Below are positions 50,710 through 60,019 of a DNA stretch of 64,000 nt, one piece after another. The notes beneath the pieces were generated by a model that made no database searches, was not told where the DNA came from, and saw nothing but the letters and a program-made list of their open reading frames with translations. The translations under genes and the position numbers were made by a program. Origin of the DNA: Sandaracinus sp964481145 (GTDB lineage: Bacteria > Myxococcota_A > Polyangia > Polyangiales > Sandaracinaceae); contig CAYZTA010000026.1 in the NCBI GenBank assembly GCA_964481145.1, positions 1 through 64,000 on the forward strand, read 5' to 3'. The first letter of the stretch is position 1, and each line of letters begins with the position of its first letter.

Positions 50710-51684
50710 GTGACTTTTGGAGATCCCAACACGGCGTTGAATGACTCGAGTCGAGCACGCTTCATGGCCGATGTGGTCATGGGCCTCGGTCGAAATCCGC
50801 GCTCGATTCCGTGCAAATATTTCTATGACCACAAAGGGTCTTTGCTCTTCGAGCGCATCACCGAGCAACCCGAGTACTACCCAACTCGGGCTGAAACGGA
50901 GTTGCTCGAGAGTCACGCTCCACAGATGGCGATGACGCTTGGGCCTCATGTCGATCTCATCGAGTTGGGCAGCGGGAGCAGCATCAAGACGCTCATCCTT
51001 CTCGATGTCCTAAAGAGACCGAGTCGCTATGTTCCGATCGATATCTCGGCAAAGCATTTGCGGGAAACGGCCGAGGCGCTGTCGCGCAGATATCCTGATC
51101 TTCGAATCGAGCCTGTCGTTGCCGACTACTCCGCGCGCGTCGAAGGCGTCAGTTCCGTTCCCAATGCGCGTCGCGTCGTGTTCTTCCCCGGTTCGAGCAT
51201 CGGGAACTTCGAGCCTGAGGAGGCGGTGCGCTTTCTTCGAAGGGCGCGGGATCTTGCGGGGGATGGTGGCGTCGTCCTCATCGGAGTCGATTGTTCGAAG
51301 GATCCGATCTTGCTCGAGCGCGCTTACAACGACGAAGCCCGTGTCACGAGTGAATTCAATCTCAATTTACTTCATCGTATGCGAAAGGAGCTCGGCGCGG
51401 AGCTGGACGTGAGCGCGTTCCGGCATCTCGCAGTGTGGCAGCCCGAGCGCTCGCGCATCGAGATGCGGCTCATCGCCACTCGCCCTCTTCGTATCCGGCT
51501 CGATGGACAATCATTCATGTTCGAAAGAGATGAATATGTCGTGACCGAGCATTGCTACAAACACGATGTGAAGGAGTTTCGCGCGCTTGCGTGCTCTGCA
51601 GGTCTATCGCCGGGTGAGGTTTGGTTCGATTCGCAGAAGCGAATGAGCATGCACTGGCTGGACGTCGGAGGGTCGTCCGCATGA
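50710..51684 (+). CDS. egtD: L-histidine N(alpha)-methyltransferase EgtD
   Basis: The product has 324 residues. It has RSIPCKYFYDHKGSLLFERI, then EQPEYYPTRAETELL (histidine-binding region), the SAM-binding ELGSGSSIKTLILLD, VPIDISAKHL, FFPGSSIGNFEPEEAVRFL and RIEMRLIATRPLRI. EgtD trimethylates histidine to hercynine, the substrate of EgtB. The GTG at 50710 directly follows the egtB stop, so the two are translated in tandem; an in-frame start at 50692 would overlap egtB. EgtA, EgtC and EgtE are not seen nearby, so the C-S lyase and any glutamyl steps must be provided elsewhere. Confidence 0.93.
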   Translation: MTFGDPNTALNDSSRARFMADVVMGLGRNPRSIPCKYFYDHKGSLLFERITEQPEYYPTRAETELLESHAPQMAMTLGPHVDLIELGSGSSIKTLILLDVLKRPSRYVPIDISAKHLRETAEALSRRYPDLRIEPVVADYSARVEGVSSVPNARRVVFFPGSSIGNFEPEEAVRFLRRARDLAGDGGVVLIGVDCSKDPILLERAYNDEARVTSEFNLNLLHRMRKELGAELDVSAFRHLAVWQPERSRIEMRLIATRPLRIRLDGQSFMFERDEYVVTEHCYKHDVKEFRALACSAGLSPGEVWFDSQKRMSMHWLDVGGSSA

Positions 51685-51779
51685 GGGCAGCTCCAAGTCG
51701 TGCTACATGAGCGCGAACGGAGAGCAAGAGCGGCGTGGACCTGGAATCGACCAGGCCGCGACCATGAATGCGAGCCGAG

Positions 51780-52661
51780 ATGACCGAACAAAAAAGCACG
51801 CGCGTAGCGCGCGTGACCGTGCCCGAGTTGCGCCGCATGAAGGAACGCGGTGAACGCATCGCTGTCGTCACTGCCTACGACGCCACGTTTTCGCGGATGC
51901 TCGACGAAGGAGGCGCGGATGTGCTGCTCGTCGGTGATTCGCTTGGTATGGTCGTTCAGGGCCTCGACACGACGTTGCCCGTGACTGTCGACGACATGAT
52001 CTATCACTGCCGTGCGGTCATGCGTGGCGCTCGCCGCGCGCTCATCGTCGGTGACATGCCGTTCATGAGTTACCAGGTGAGCGCCGAAGATGCGCTTCGG
52101 AATGCAGGTCGCCTTCTTGCGGAAGGTGGTGTGCATGCGGTGAAGCTCGAAGGGGGCGAAGCGATGGCGCCGACCATCGCTCGTCTCGTGCAAGTGGGGA
52201 TTCCGGTGATGGCGCATGTGGGGCTGACGCCACAGAGCGTGCACGCGATGGGCGGATTCAAGGTGCAGGGGCGTGGTGAGGAGGCGGAGCGGGTCTTCCA
52301 AGATGCGCTTGCCGTCGAAGCTGCAGGTGCGTTCAGCCTCGTCCTCGAAGGCATTCCGAGCGAGCTTGCAGGGCGGATCACGGCGGCTCTCACGATCCCG
52401 ACGATCGGGATCGGTGCGGGCTCTGACTGTGATGGACAAGTGCTCGTGAGTTACGACTTGCTCGGTCTCACTCCGGAACTGAAACCGAAGTTCGTGAAGC
52501 GATACGCAGAGCTCTTCGAGCAAGGGCGCGATGCCATGGCGCGCTATGTCGAAGAGGTGCGCGAAAAGAAATTCCCGACGGCCGAGCATTCATTCGGCGC
52601 TGGGCTCAAAGGTACGACGTCACCTTCGGTGAAGACGAGTTACGGCCCGAGCGACGCGTGA
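51780..52661 (+). CDS. panB: 3-methyl-2-oxobutanoate hydroxymethyltransferase
   Basis: The product has 293 residues. Characteristic segments are VVTAYDATFSRMLDEGGADVLL, VGDSLGMVVQGLDTTLPVTVDDMIYH, AVKLEGGEAM, AHVGLTPQSVHAMGGFKVQGR and TIGIGAGSDCDGQVLVSYDLLG, covering the metal (Asp/Glu) and ketoacid sites of PanB. It makes ketopantoate in pantothenate and CoA biosynthesis. Its natural partner panC lies about 5.8 kb downstream rather than next door. An ATG at 51768 is an alternative start. The gene lies 95 bases after egtD and may share its transcript. Confidence 0.95.
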   Translation: MTEQKSTRVARVTVPELRRMKERGERIAVVTAYDATFSRMLDEGGADVLLVGDSLGMVVQGLDTTLPVTVDDMIYHCRAVMRGARRALIVGDMPFMSYQVSAEDALRNAGRLLAEGGVHAVKLEGGEAMAPTIARLVQVGIPVMAHVGLTPQSVHAMGGFKVQGRGEEAERVFQDALAVEAAGAFSLVLEGIPSELAGRITAALTIPTIGIGAGSDCDGQVLVSYDLLGLTPELKPKFVKRYAELFEQGRDAMARYVEEVREKKFPTAEHSFGAGLKGTTSPSVKTSYGPSDA

Positions 52662-52801
52662 TTATCCCGCTGGTTTCGATGCTCGCATCGAGGCGCGGAG
52701 CGGCAGCCCACGAGGGCCTTGCATCCTCGCGCGATCTCCCAGAAACTCAAGGTTAGGGACGGACACTCTCGTGCTCCGTGCCGGCCCCGGAGGTGCGAGT
52801 G

Positions 52802-55090
52802 ATGCGAGCTCGAACTCGGCGATGTCGGGTCGGAACGGCACTGTTCGCGCTGGCACTCCTCGCCGGTTGCGAGGACATCGGAGGGGCATCGAACGATGGA
52901 TGCGAGACGACGCGCGAGCAATTCGCGGAGCAAGTCTGGTCCTCGGTGCTCGAGCCAACGTGCCTGACGTGCCATCAGCCCGGTGGGTTGGCGTGGGAGC
53001 AGAACGCACGGTTTCGCCTGGTGCCTGCGACGTACCCGGGGTTCCTCGACCAGAACCTCGCCGCGGTTCGTGAGATCGTAGGCTACGAGTACGAAGGCAC
53101 CTCGTTGCTGCTCGCCAAGCCCTCGGGCGCGGTGGTGCACGGTGGTGGCATGGTGCTCCCCGAGGGCTCTGGTGAGTACGCCACGTTCTCCGCTTTCCTC
53201 GAGCGGCTGCGCTCCGGAGAGGGCGAAGCGAGCTGCCCCGACGACGGACAGCAGTTCGCTGAGCTCCGGCTGCTTACGCCGGTCGAGACGCTGCGCAAGG
53301 CGTCGCTGCACCTCGTTGGTCGGCTGCCCACCGACGCTGAGATCGACGCAGTGACGAGCGGTGGCGAGCCCGCGCTCGAGGGCGCGCTCTATGCGATGAC
53401 GAGCGAGGCTGCGTTCGACGAGCGACTGATGGAGGCGTGGAACGATGTGCTCCTCACCGAACGCTATGCGCCGCGTGGGCGCGCGATCGGCCTGCTCAAC
53501 GAGATGGACTGGCCGAACGCGGGCGATCCGTATGACGCGCTCGACGAAGCGACGCAGACCCGGATCGGGCTCGCGCTCGGCCGCGAGCCGCTCGAGCTGA
53601 TCGCGCACGTCGTGCGCGAAGGAAGGCCCTTTCGCGAGATCCTCACCGCCGACTACTCGGTCTTCAACCCGTATTCCGCTTCGATCTATGACGTCGACGT
53701 CACGTTCGAAGACCCCACGGACGAACGCGAGTGGCGCGAAGGGCGAATGTCGGTGACGCGCGATGGCGTCGAGATGCGTTGGCCGCATGCGGGGATCTTC
53801 ACCTCGCCGATGATCCTCAACCGGTTCCCCACCACCCGCACCAATCTCAATCGCCACCGCGCGTGGTGGCTGATGCGCACCTTCCTGGCGACCGACATCC
53901 TCACGGTCGCGGATCGTCCGATCGATCCCGACGCGTCGAGCGCGTTCGATGCGCCGTGGCGTCAGGACCCACAGTGTGTCGTTTGTCACGCGGTGATGGA
54001 TCCGATCGCCGGCGCGTTCTCGAGCTTCGACGCGAACGATCAAGAGCGCTACTTTCCCGATCGCGCGCCGCCCGCCGGGGTGTTCGATCCCGGATTCGAA
54101 GAGGAGACGATGCCGCCTGCTCCGGAGGGCGGACGTCTGGCATGGCTCGCGGAGCGGGTTGCCCGCGACACGCGGTTTCCGCTCGCGATCACGCGGCTGA
54201 CCTACACCTGGCTCACGGGGCGTCAGCCCATCGATCACCCGCGCGACCCGCGCGAGGCCGACTATGCGGCGCGACGTCGTGCATGGGCGGCGCAGGATGC
54301 GGTGTTCACCGATATCGTCGAGCGCTTCGTGGCCTCGGAGCTCGACTACCGTCGCTTGGTCGTGGCGCTGGCGATGACGCCCTACTACCGCGCTGCGGGC
54401 ATCGATGGTGTCATGGATGGCGAGCGCGCGATCGAGCTCGCTGAAGTCGGCACCGCACGCTTCTCGACGCCCGAGCTGCTCGCGCGGCGGGTGCGCGCGA
54501 TCGCGGGGATTCCATGGCGCTCGTCGGTCGAGCGCAATGACTATCTCGTCACGGACTACCGCATCCTCTACGGCGGCATCGACTCCGATCTGGTCGTCGA
54601 TCGTCTGACCGCGCCCAACGGCGTGATGGCCAATGTCGCAGCGCGCATGGCATCGGAGGTCGCGTGTCAGGCGACCGCGTTCGACTTCACTCGCGCACCC
54701 AGCGAGCGCCGGCTCTTCCCTGGGGTGGAGATCGACACGGCGCCCATCGACGCCGAGGGGGCTCCCGATCCCGAGGGCGCGGCAGCGGTGCGCGCCGCCA
54801 TCGTGCGCCTGCATGCGCACGTGCTCGGCGAGACGCTCAGCGCGAACGATCCCGAGATCGAGGCGACCTACCAGCTCTTTCTCGAGACGATGCGTGAGGG
54901 ACGAGCGCGCATCTCGGCCTCCGAGGAGAGCCGCTCGCTCATCTATTCGTGCCGAGGTCGCGTCGATCGTTGGACCGGGGTCGAGCTGCCAGAGGCGGAG
55001 CGCATCGAGCGCGATCCCGACTACGTCATCCGAAGTTGGCAGGCCGTGATGGTCTACCTGCTCTCCGACTACCGCTTCATCTACGAGTGA
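52802..55090 (+). CDS. large lipoprotein with two CxxCH motifs
   Basis: The product has 762 residues. A lipobox LLAGC follows the signal peptide. The N-terminal part has CLTCHQPGG (54-58) and looks like a small cytochrome-c-type or haem-less remnant domain. The middle resembles the DUF1592-type class only loosely (VETLRKASLHLVGRLPTDAEID, HRAWWLMRTFLATDIL, CVVCHAVMDPIAG at 392-396). The C-terminal third (RRLFPGVEIDTAPIDAEG, EATYQLFLETMREGRARI) is unrecognised. GGAGG lies nine bases upstream of the ATG. It is followed by a DUF1501 gene, as the DUF1592-type gene at 8279 is by DUF1552. Haem binding is inferred from motif only. Confidence 0.75.
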   Translation: MRARTRRCRVGTALFALALLAGCEDIGGASNDGCETTREQFAEQVWSSVLEPTCLTCHQPGGLAWEQNARFRLVPATYPGFLDQNLAAVREIVGYEYEGTSLLLAKPSGAVVHGGGMVLPEGSGEYATFSAFLERLRSGEGEASCPDDGQQFAELRLLTPVETLRKASLHLVGRLPTDAEIDAVTSGGEPALEGALYAMTSEAAFDERLMEAWNDVLLTERYAPRGRAIGLLNEMDWPNAGDPYDALDEATQTRIGLALGREPLELIAHVVREGRPFREILTADYSVFNPYSASIYDVDVTFEDPTDEREWREGRMSVTRDGVEMRWPHAGIFTSPMILNRFPTTRTNLNRHRAWWLMRTFLATDILTVADRPIDPDASSAFDAPWRQDPQCVVCHAVMDPIAGAFSSFDANDQERYFPDRAPPAGVFDPGFEEETMPPAPEGGRLAWLAERVARDTRFPLAITRLTYTWLTGRQPIDHPRDPREADYAARRRAWAAQDAVFTDIVERFVASELDYRRLVVALAMTPYYRAAGIDGVMDGERAIELAEVGTARFSTPELLARRVRAIAGIPWRSSVERNDYLVTDYRILYGGIDSDLVVDRLTAPNGVMANVAARMASEVACQATAFDFTRAPSERRLFPGVEIDTAPIDAEGAPDPEGAAAVRAAIVRLHAHVLGETLSANDPEIEATYQLFLETMREGRARISASEESRSLIYSCRGRVDRWTGVELPEAERIERDPDYVIRSWQAVMVYLLSDYRFIYE

Positions 55091-55103
55091 GAGAGGACCC
55101 GTC

Positions 55104-56441
55104 ATGAAGATGGACCGCAGGAGTTTCCTCCGATGGGCCGGCGCGGCCGGGGCAATGACCCTCGTGCCGACGACCGTATGGCGAGCGCTCGCCGACGGGG
55201 ATCGATACCGCGGCCCGCTGCTCGTCACGGTGCACGCGGGGGGCGGGTGGGATCCGCTCTTCTTCACTGATCCAAAGGAAAATGCGGCCTACAACCGCGT
55301 GACGCTCGCGTCGGGCAGCGCAGGTGCGATCCGGTTCGCCGATCATGACGTCGATCCCGTCGGCCTCGGCTACGACGTGCTCTACGAGGCCGAGTACACC
55401 GCGAACATGCTCACGAACCGCGCGTTCTTCGAGCGCTGGGGCGCGCGCACGACGGTCTTCAACGGTGTCGACACCCGCACCAACAACCACGACACCGGCA
55501 CTCGGTACGTATGGAGCGGACGCTCGACGGTCGGCCATCCGTCGATCGGCGCGCTGGTCGTCGCCGCAGCCGGAGGCACCCACCCGCTCGGATACGTGAG
55601 CCAGGGCGGCTACGACTTCACGGCGGGTCTGGTCGCGCTCTCTCGCGCCGCAAGCCCGACGGCGATGCGGCGGATCGCGGCGCCGAACCTGGTCGATCCC
55701 TCGCGCCCCGAAGGCGACCGCTACCTCGCCGGTCCGGCGTGGGATCGCGTCGTCGCGGCGCAGCGCGCGCGCCTCGAACGCATGCGAGCGGCCGAGGGCC
55801 TGCCGGCGGCGCAGCGCGCGATGCGCGAGCTCGAGAGCGCGCGGCGCGGCAGCACCGATCTCGAGCGGCTCGTGTTGTCTGACGCGCTCGCTGACCTGCC
55901 GGGTTTCCAGCTCAACGATCTCGAGCGAACGATGCAGCAAACGGACATCACGATGGCGGCGCTCCGGGATGGGCTCGCGGTCGCGGCGAGCCTTACGCTG
56001 GGCGGCTTCGACACCCACGGGAACCACGATCGCGATCACGTGCGCCAGCTTGCCAAGCTGCTGCGCGGTGTCGACTATGTGCTCGAGCAAGCGGCGGTCC
56101 ACGGCCTCGCCGATCGCGTGATGGTCGTGGTCGGCTCCGACTTCGGGCGAACCCCCACCTACAACAGTCAGAACGGCAAGGACCACTGGCCGGCCACCAG
56201 CATGCTCGCGATCTTTCCCGAGAGCATGGCGGCCCGCTTCGGCAACCGACTCATCGGCGCGACCGACGACGCCGTCCGACCGCGAAAGCTGAGCCCCTCG
56301 ACGCTCGAGCCCGACGACTCCGGCGTGCCGCTCACGCCCGCGGGCATCCACCGTGCGCTGCGCCGCTTCATCGGCATCGAGGCGAGCGATGGAGCCCAGC
56401 GCTTTCCGCTGACCGGAGAGGACCTACCGCTCTTCGAGTGA
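55104..56441 (+). CDS. DUF1501 Tat-exported protein
   Basis: The product has 445 residues. A twin-arginine signal (MDRRSFLRWAGAAGAMTLV) leads to a DUF1501 body: LLVTVHAGGGWDPLFFTD, FNGVDTRTNNHDTGTRYVWSG, HPSIGALVVAAAGG, SLTLGGFDTHGNHDRDHVRQL, VMVVVGSDFGRTPTYN and DHWPATSMLAIF. DUF1501 is related to the alkaline phosphatase/sulfatase fold and may bind metal through such Asp/His segments. It lies 13 bases after the two-CxxCH lipoprotein and ends 120 bases before the IgGFc-binding-type lipoprotein, probably in one operon. Confidence 0.88.
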   Translation: MKMDRRSFLRWAGAAGAMTLVPTTVWRALADGDRYRGPLLVTVHAGGGWDPLFFTDPKENAAYNRVTLASGSAGAIRFADHDVDPVGLGYDVLYEAEYTANMLTNRAFFERWGARTTVFNGVDTRTNNHDTGTRYVWSGRSTVGHPSIGALVVAAAGGTHPLGYVSQGGYDFTAGLVALSRAASPTAMRRIAAPNLVDPSRPEGDRYLAGPAWDRVVAAQRARLERMRAAEGLPAAQRAMRELESARRGSTDLERLVLSDALADLPGFQLNDLERTMQQTDITMAALRDGLAVAASLTLGGFDTHGNHDRDHVRQLAKLLRGVDYVLEQAAVHGLADRVMVVVGSDFGRTPTYNSQNGKDHWPATSMLAIFPESMAARFGNRLIGATDDAVRPRKLSPSTLEPDDSGVPLTPAGIHRALRRFIGIEASDGAQRFPLTGEDLPLFE

Positions 56442-56561
56442 CCCTGCTCATGAAGCGTCGAGCCTCGGGGAGCACGAAGACAGATTCGCGATCGCGGGAA
56501 TAGGTGTTTGCGTCCCAAATTCATTCCGGCTACACCGTCCCGTTTACTGGGTGAAACTACC

Positions 56562-58454
56562 ATGCGAACAACTGTCTCTTCGCTTCTAGTCTCGTGTCTC
56601 GTGCTCTCACTCGCTGCCGTCGGCTGCACTGAGGAAAAGGGCGGACGGCCGCGTGATGGCGGTATCGAAGGCGCCGATGGCAGTCCAGTCGGGACATGCG
56701 CTGCGGGCAGAGCGCGGTTTTGTCTTGGTACCGAAGAGGTCTCGTGCAACCCAGACGGCACTGAAAGTGGTCGGCGTGACTGCTCGGCTTTGAGCCAGAC
56801 ATGCACGACCGAACTCGGCTGCGTCACATGCGTCCCTGGCCGCACGAGCTGCAATGGCAACGAGATCCAGCGTTGCCGTGAAGACGGTTCGGGATACGAG
56901 ACGGTTTCCACTTGTGATTTGGCGGCCGGAGAGAGCTGCACCGGTACGGGTGTGTGCGTCAACCTCTGCGCCGAAGCGGCAGAGTCGAACTCGTATATCG
57001 GTTGCGAATATTGGCCGGTCACGAGCGCCAATTCAGTCTCGTCATCGTTTACGTTTGCGGCGGTGGTATCGAATCCGCAAAACGTCCCTGCGACTGTGAC
57101 CGTGACCCGCGGGAGCAACGTGCTCACGCGCACGGTGGCGCCTAGCGCGCTCGAGGTGATCGAGTTGCCGTGGGTCACTGAGACGAAGGACGCGAGCAAC
57201 GGTTCGCGCTTGGTGCGGGGCGGTTCATACCGTCTCACCTCGACCGTGCCGGTCACCGTGTATCAGTTCAATCCGCTCGAGTATCGCATCGACCGTGATT
57301 GTCCTGAAGAAGCGGTCTCTGGCGACATTGACGGACAGTGTTTCTCGTTCACGAACGACGCATCGCTTCTCCTGCCATCTCACGTGCTCACGTCGAACTA
57401 CGTCGTGACTGCACTGCCGACGCACCAGATGCGAATCTCGGTGACTTTGGGGCCCACCGAGCTTGCGAACAATCCTGGGTTTTTCACTGTGGTTGCGGCC
57501 GAACCTGGTGAGACTCAGGTGACCATTCAGTTTGCGGCCCATGTGATGGCGGCAAGTGACAACTCCGTCACCGCATACAGCGCGGGCAGCACGGGTACGT
57601 TCACCCTCCAACAGGGTGACTTGCTCCAGATTCTTTCGGCGGCGCCTCCGGACTGCGATGTCACGGGCTCCGATTCCGTTTCGATCGGTCTATTCGTAAA
57701 TCAGACCTTCGAATACTGCCGTGTGGGCGCCGAGTACGACCTCACGGGCAGCGAAATCCGCGCGACCCAACGCGTCGCGGTCAGCGCTGGCCACAACTGC
57801 ACGTTCCTTCCTGCCAATCGTTGGGCGTGTGATCACGTCGAAGAACAACTCTTCCCCGAGGAGGCATGGGGACGTGATGCGTTCGTGTCGATCACTCGAC
57901 CTCTCCGCAATGAACCCAATGTCGTGCGCATCGTCTCGGGACGCGATGGCAACGTGCTGACCTTCGAGCCTGCGAGCGCGCATGCATCGGTGACGCTAGC
58001 GCGCGGCGAGGTGCTGGAATTCGAAGCGTCGAACAGCTTCCGGGTCGAGGGCACCGAGGCGATTCAGGTCGCGCAATTCTTGGTCGGTCAGGACTACGCT
58101 GGCCGTGGGACGAGTGGCGAAGGGGGCATGGGTGATCCCGCGATGTCGCTCGCGATTCCGAGCGATCAGTTCCGCACCTCGTACGCATTCCTTGCGCCGA
58201 CGACCTTCGAGCAGAACTACGTGAATGTCACGGCGCCAATGTCGGCCACGATCACGCTCGATGGGGCGCCTGTCACGGACTTCACGCCGATTGGAACGAC
58301 AGGATTTGGAGTGGCTCAGGTCTCTATCACGGGCGGTGCGCATCAGATCGAAGGCAGCGCGGCCTTCGGCATCGTGGTCTATGGGTTTGGCAGCTATACG
58401 AGCTACATGTACCCAGGCGGCCTCGATCTCGAGGAGATCAATATCCTCTTCTGA
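56562..58454 (+). CDS. IgGFc-binding-type lipoprotein
   Basis: The product has 630 residues. Lipobox AAVGC; then a Cys-rich region (about 60-150) with repeated short disulfide units (CAAGRARFCLG, CNPDG, CTTELGCVTC, CREDGSGYETVSTC). The main body (about 170-600) is beta-rich and resembles the IgGFc-binding-protein N-terminal domain found in bacteria (SYIGCEYWPVTSAN, YVVTALPTHQM, AQFLVGQDYAG). It is probably an adhesion or surface-exposed protein. The ATG at 56562 starts the signal peptide. Location behind the DUF1501 gene suggests a surface complex. Confidence 0.75.
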   Translation: MRTTVSSLLVSCLVLSLAAVGCTEEKGGRPRDGGIEGADGSPVGTCAAGRARFCLGTEEVSCNPDGTESGRRDCSALSQTCTTELGCVTCVPGRTSCNGNEIQRCREDGSGYETVSTCDLAAGESCTGTGVCVNLCAEAAESNSYIGCEYWPVTSANSVSSSFTFAAVVSNPQNVPATVTVTRGSNVLTRTVAPSALEVIELPWVTETKDASNGSRLVRGGSYRLTSTVPVTVYQFNPLEYRIDRDCPEEAVSGDIDGQCFSFTNDASLLLPSHVLTSNYVVTALPTHQMRISVTLGPTELANNPGFFTVVAAEPGETQVTIQFAAHVMAASDNSVTAYSAGSTGTFTLQQGDLLQILSAAPPDCDVTGSDSVSIGLFVNQTFEYCRVGAEYDLTGSEIRATQRVAVSAGHNCTFLPANRWACDHVEEQLFPEEAWGRDAFVSITRPLRNEPNVVRIVSGRDGNVLTFEPASAHASVTLARGEVLEFEASNSFRVEGTEAIQVAQFLVGQDYAGRGTSGEGGMGDPAMSLAIPSDQFRTSYAFLAPTTFEQNYVNVTAPMSATITLDGAPVTDFTPIGTTGFGVAQVSITGGAHQIEGSAAFGIVVYGFGSYTSYMYPGGLDLEEINILF

Positions 58455-58465
58455 GCCGTGTGATC

Positions 58466-59329
58466 ATGACCCAGCTTCTCCACGAGAAGGACGAGTTTCG
58501 AGCGGCGTGTGAGGCTGTCCGTTCGAGTGGAGGTCGCCTTGGTCTCGTGCCGACGATGGGTGCGCTCCACGAAGGGCACCTTTCGTTGGTGGAGGCGGCG
58601 CGGAGAAAGGGAGCGACGCGTGTGGCGCTCACGATCTTCGTCAATCCGCTCCAGTTCGGTCCGAACGAGGATTTCGATCGATATCCGCGCACGCTCCAGA
58701 GTGATTTGGAGCGATGCGAAACGGCCGGTGTCGACCTCGTTTGGGCCCCCGCGCGCGATGCGATGTACCCGTCTGGTTTTCAGTCCGAGGTGCTCGTTCA
58801 TGAGCTGACGAAGAGGCTCGAGGGCGAGTTTCGTCCGCATCATTTTGCGGGTGTGACCACGGTCGTGGCCAAGCTCTTTCAAGTCGCTGGGCCTTCGATC
58901 GCATGCTTTGGTCGCAAGGACTACCAGCAGTGGAAGGTCATCGAGCGCATGGCGCGGGACCTCGACATGCCCATCGATGTGGTCGGCATTCCGACGATGC
59001 GCGAACCCGATGGGCTCGCGATGAGCTCGCGCAATCGTTACCTCGCTCCTCCTGAGAGGCAGCGCGCGCTCGGCATCGTGCGCGGTTTGCGCGACGCGCA
59101 CGCGGCGTTCGCTGGGGGGGAGCGCGATGCCGCGACGCTGCTCTCGCTGGTGCGCGCTCCAATGGAGCGGTCTGGATTCGAGATTGATTATGTCGATCTC
59201 GCGGACCCTGAGACGCTCCTGCCCGTGACGGAACGAGTCGAAGCACGCGCGGTGATCACGGTTGCTGCGCGTCTCGGCGCGACGAGGCTCATCGACAACA
59301 CCGTGCTCGGCGAAGACGTGCTTCTTTGA
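58466..59329 (+). CDS. panC: pantothenate synthetase
   Basis: The product has 287 residues. All PanC motifs are seen: LGLVPTMGALHEGHLSLVEAAR (ATP-binding HxGH), TIFVNPLQFGPNEDFDRYPRTL, EFRPHHFAGVTTVVAKLFQ, ACFGRKDYQQWKVIERM and the KMSKS-like GLAMSSRNRYL. It joins pantoate and beta-alanine using ATP in the cytoplasm. It follows the IgGFc-binding-type lipoprotein closely and converges on the lipoprotein gene ending at 59339 with nine bases between. panB is at 51780; the two are separated by three envelope genes. ATG 58466 is preferred over the GTG at 58460. Confidence 0.95.
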   Translation: MTQLLHEKDEFRAACEAVRSSGGRLGLVPTMGALHEGHLSLVEAARRKGATRVALTIFVNPLQFGPNEDFDRYPRTLQSDLERCETAGVDLVWAPARDAMYPSGFQSEVLVHELTKRLEGEFRPHHFAGVTTVVAKLFQVAGPSIACFGRKDYQQWKVIERMARDLDMPIDVVGIPTMREPDGLAMSSRNRYLAPPERQRALGIVRGLRDAHAAFAGGERDAATLLSLVRAPMERSGFEIDYVDLADPETLLPVTERVEARAVITVAARLGATRLIDNTVLGEDVLL

Positions 59330-59338
59330 GGTGGGCTT

Positions 59339-60019
59339 TCAATTCTCCTCTGGACGCACGTCCAATCGATCGAGCAGGGCGTCGAAATCGCGGCTCAACT
59401 GTGCGTGCACACGCATCGGTGCGCGATAGACGAGTGCGATGAGCATCGGAGCGCCGTCGTCTGTGTTGGCGAGCCCTTCGTCGCGCCAAAGGAGCCTGTG
59501 AGGTCGAACGAGCACGACTGTGACGAGCTCGTTCTCGCTCCTCGCCGTGCGCTCGAACGTGATGCAATACGCCGGTGCGTTGCCCACGCGCGTGTCGTAT
59601 TCACTCGTGACGCGCAGCACCTCGCGCTCTCCCAATTCCATCAAAAAATCATGGCCAAAACGGCCGTTCGAGAGTTGATGTGCCACCCTCGCCAAAGGTT
59701 GACGCGCCCGTCTTGGACCCATGGGGATCGTGGCTGCGAAAATCTCCGCGCCGTCCTCATGGACGTAATGCAGATCCAAACGAAGTGCTTCTCCTCGAAC
59801 ATCGGCGTCACGATCCCCATCGAGATCGAACGCGACCGAAACCGTTTCGGGGCGCGCGTTTTCGGAGCTCGACCAGCCGGAAGGCAGAATGCGATGCGCG
59901 CTGTCGTAGCGGACTCGATAGTGCCGAAGCAGCGGGACGAAGGCGTGGGAACGATAGGTGGTCGATCCGATACAGCCCACGAGCATCAGTGAGGCGATCA
60001 CGTATCGAATGGGTGTCAT
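59339..60019 (-). CDS. lipoprotein, unknown function
   Basis: The product has 226 residues with a lipobox LMLVGC. The mature domain is beta-rich (HYRVRYDSAHRILPSGW, TVSVAFDLDGDRDADVRGEAL, LRLDLHYVHEDGAEIFAATI, VTVVLVRPHRLLW) and ends in a helix (FDALLDRLDVRPEE). Not recognised. Its ATG overlaps the stop of the upstream barrel gene (ATGA at 60016-60019), so both are translated as a unit and may work together in the outer membrane. Confidence 0.65.
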   Translation of the reverse strand: MTPIRYVIASLMLVGCIGSTTYRSHAFVPLLRHYRVRYDSAHRILPSGWSSSENARPETVSVAFDLDGDRDADVRGEALRLDLHYVHEDGAEIFAATIPMGPRRARQPLARVAHQLSNGRFGHDFLMELGEREVLRVTSEYDTRVGNAPAYCITFERTARSENELVTVVLVRPHRLLWRDEGLANTDDGAPMLIALVYRAPMRVHAQLSRDFDALLDRLDVRPEEN

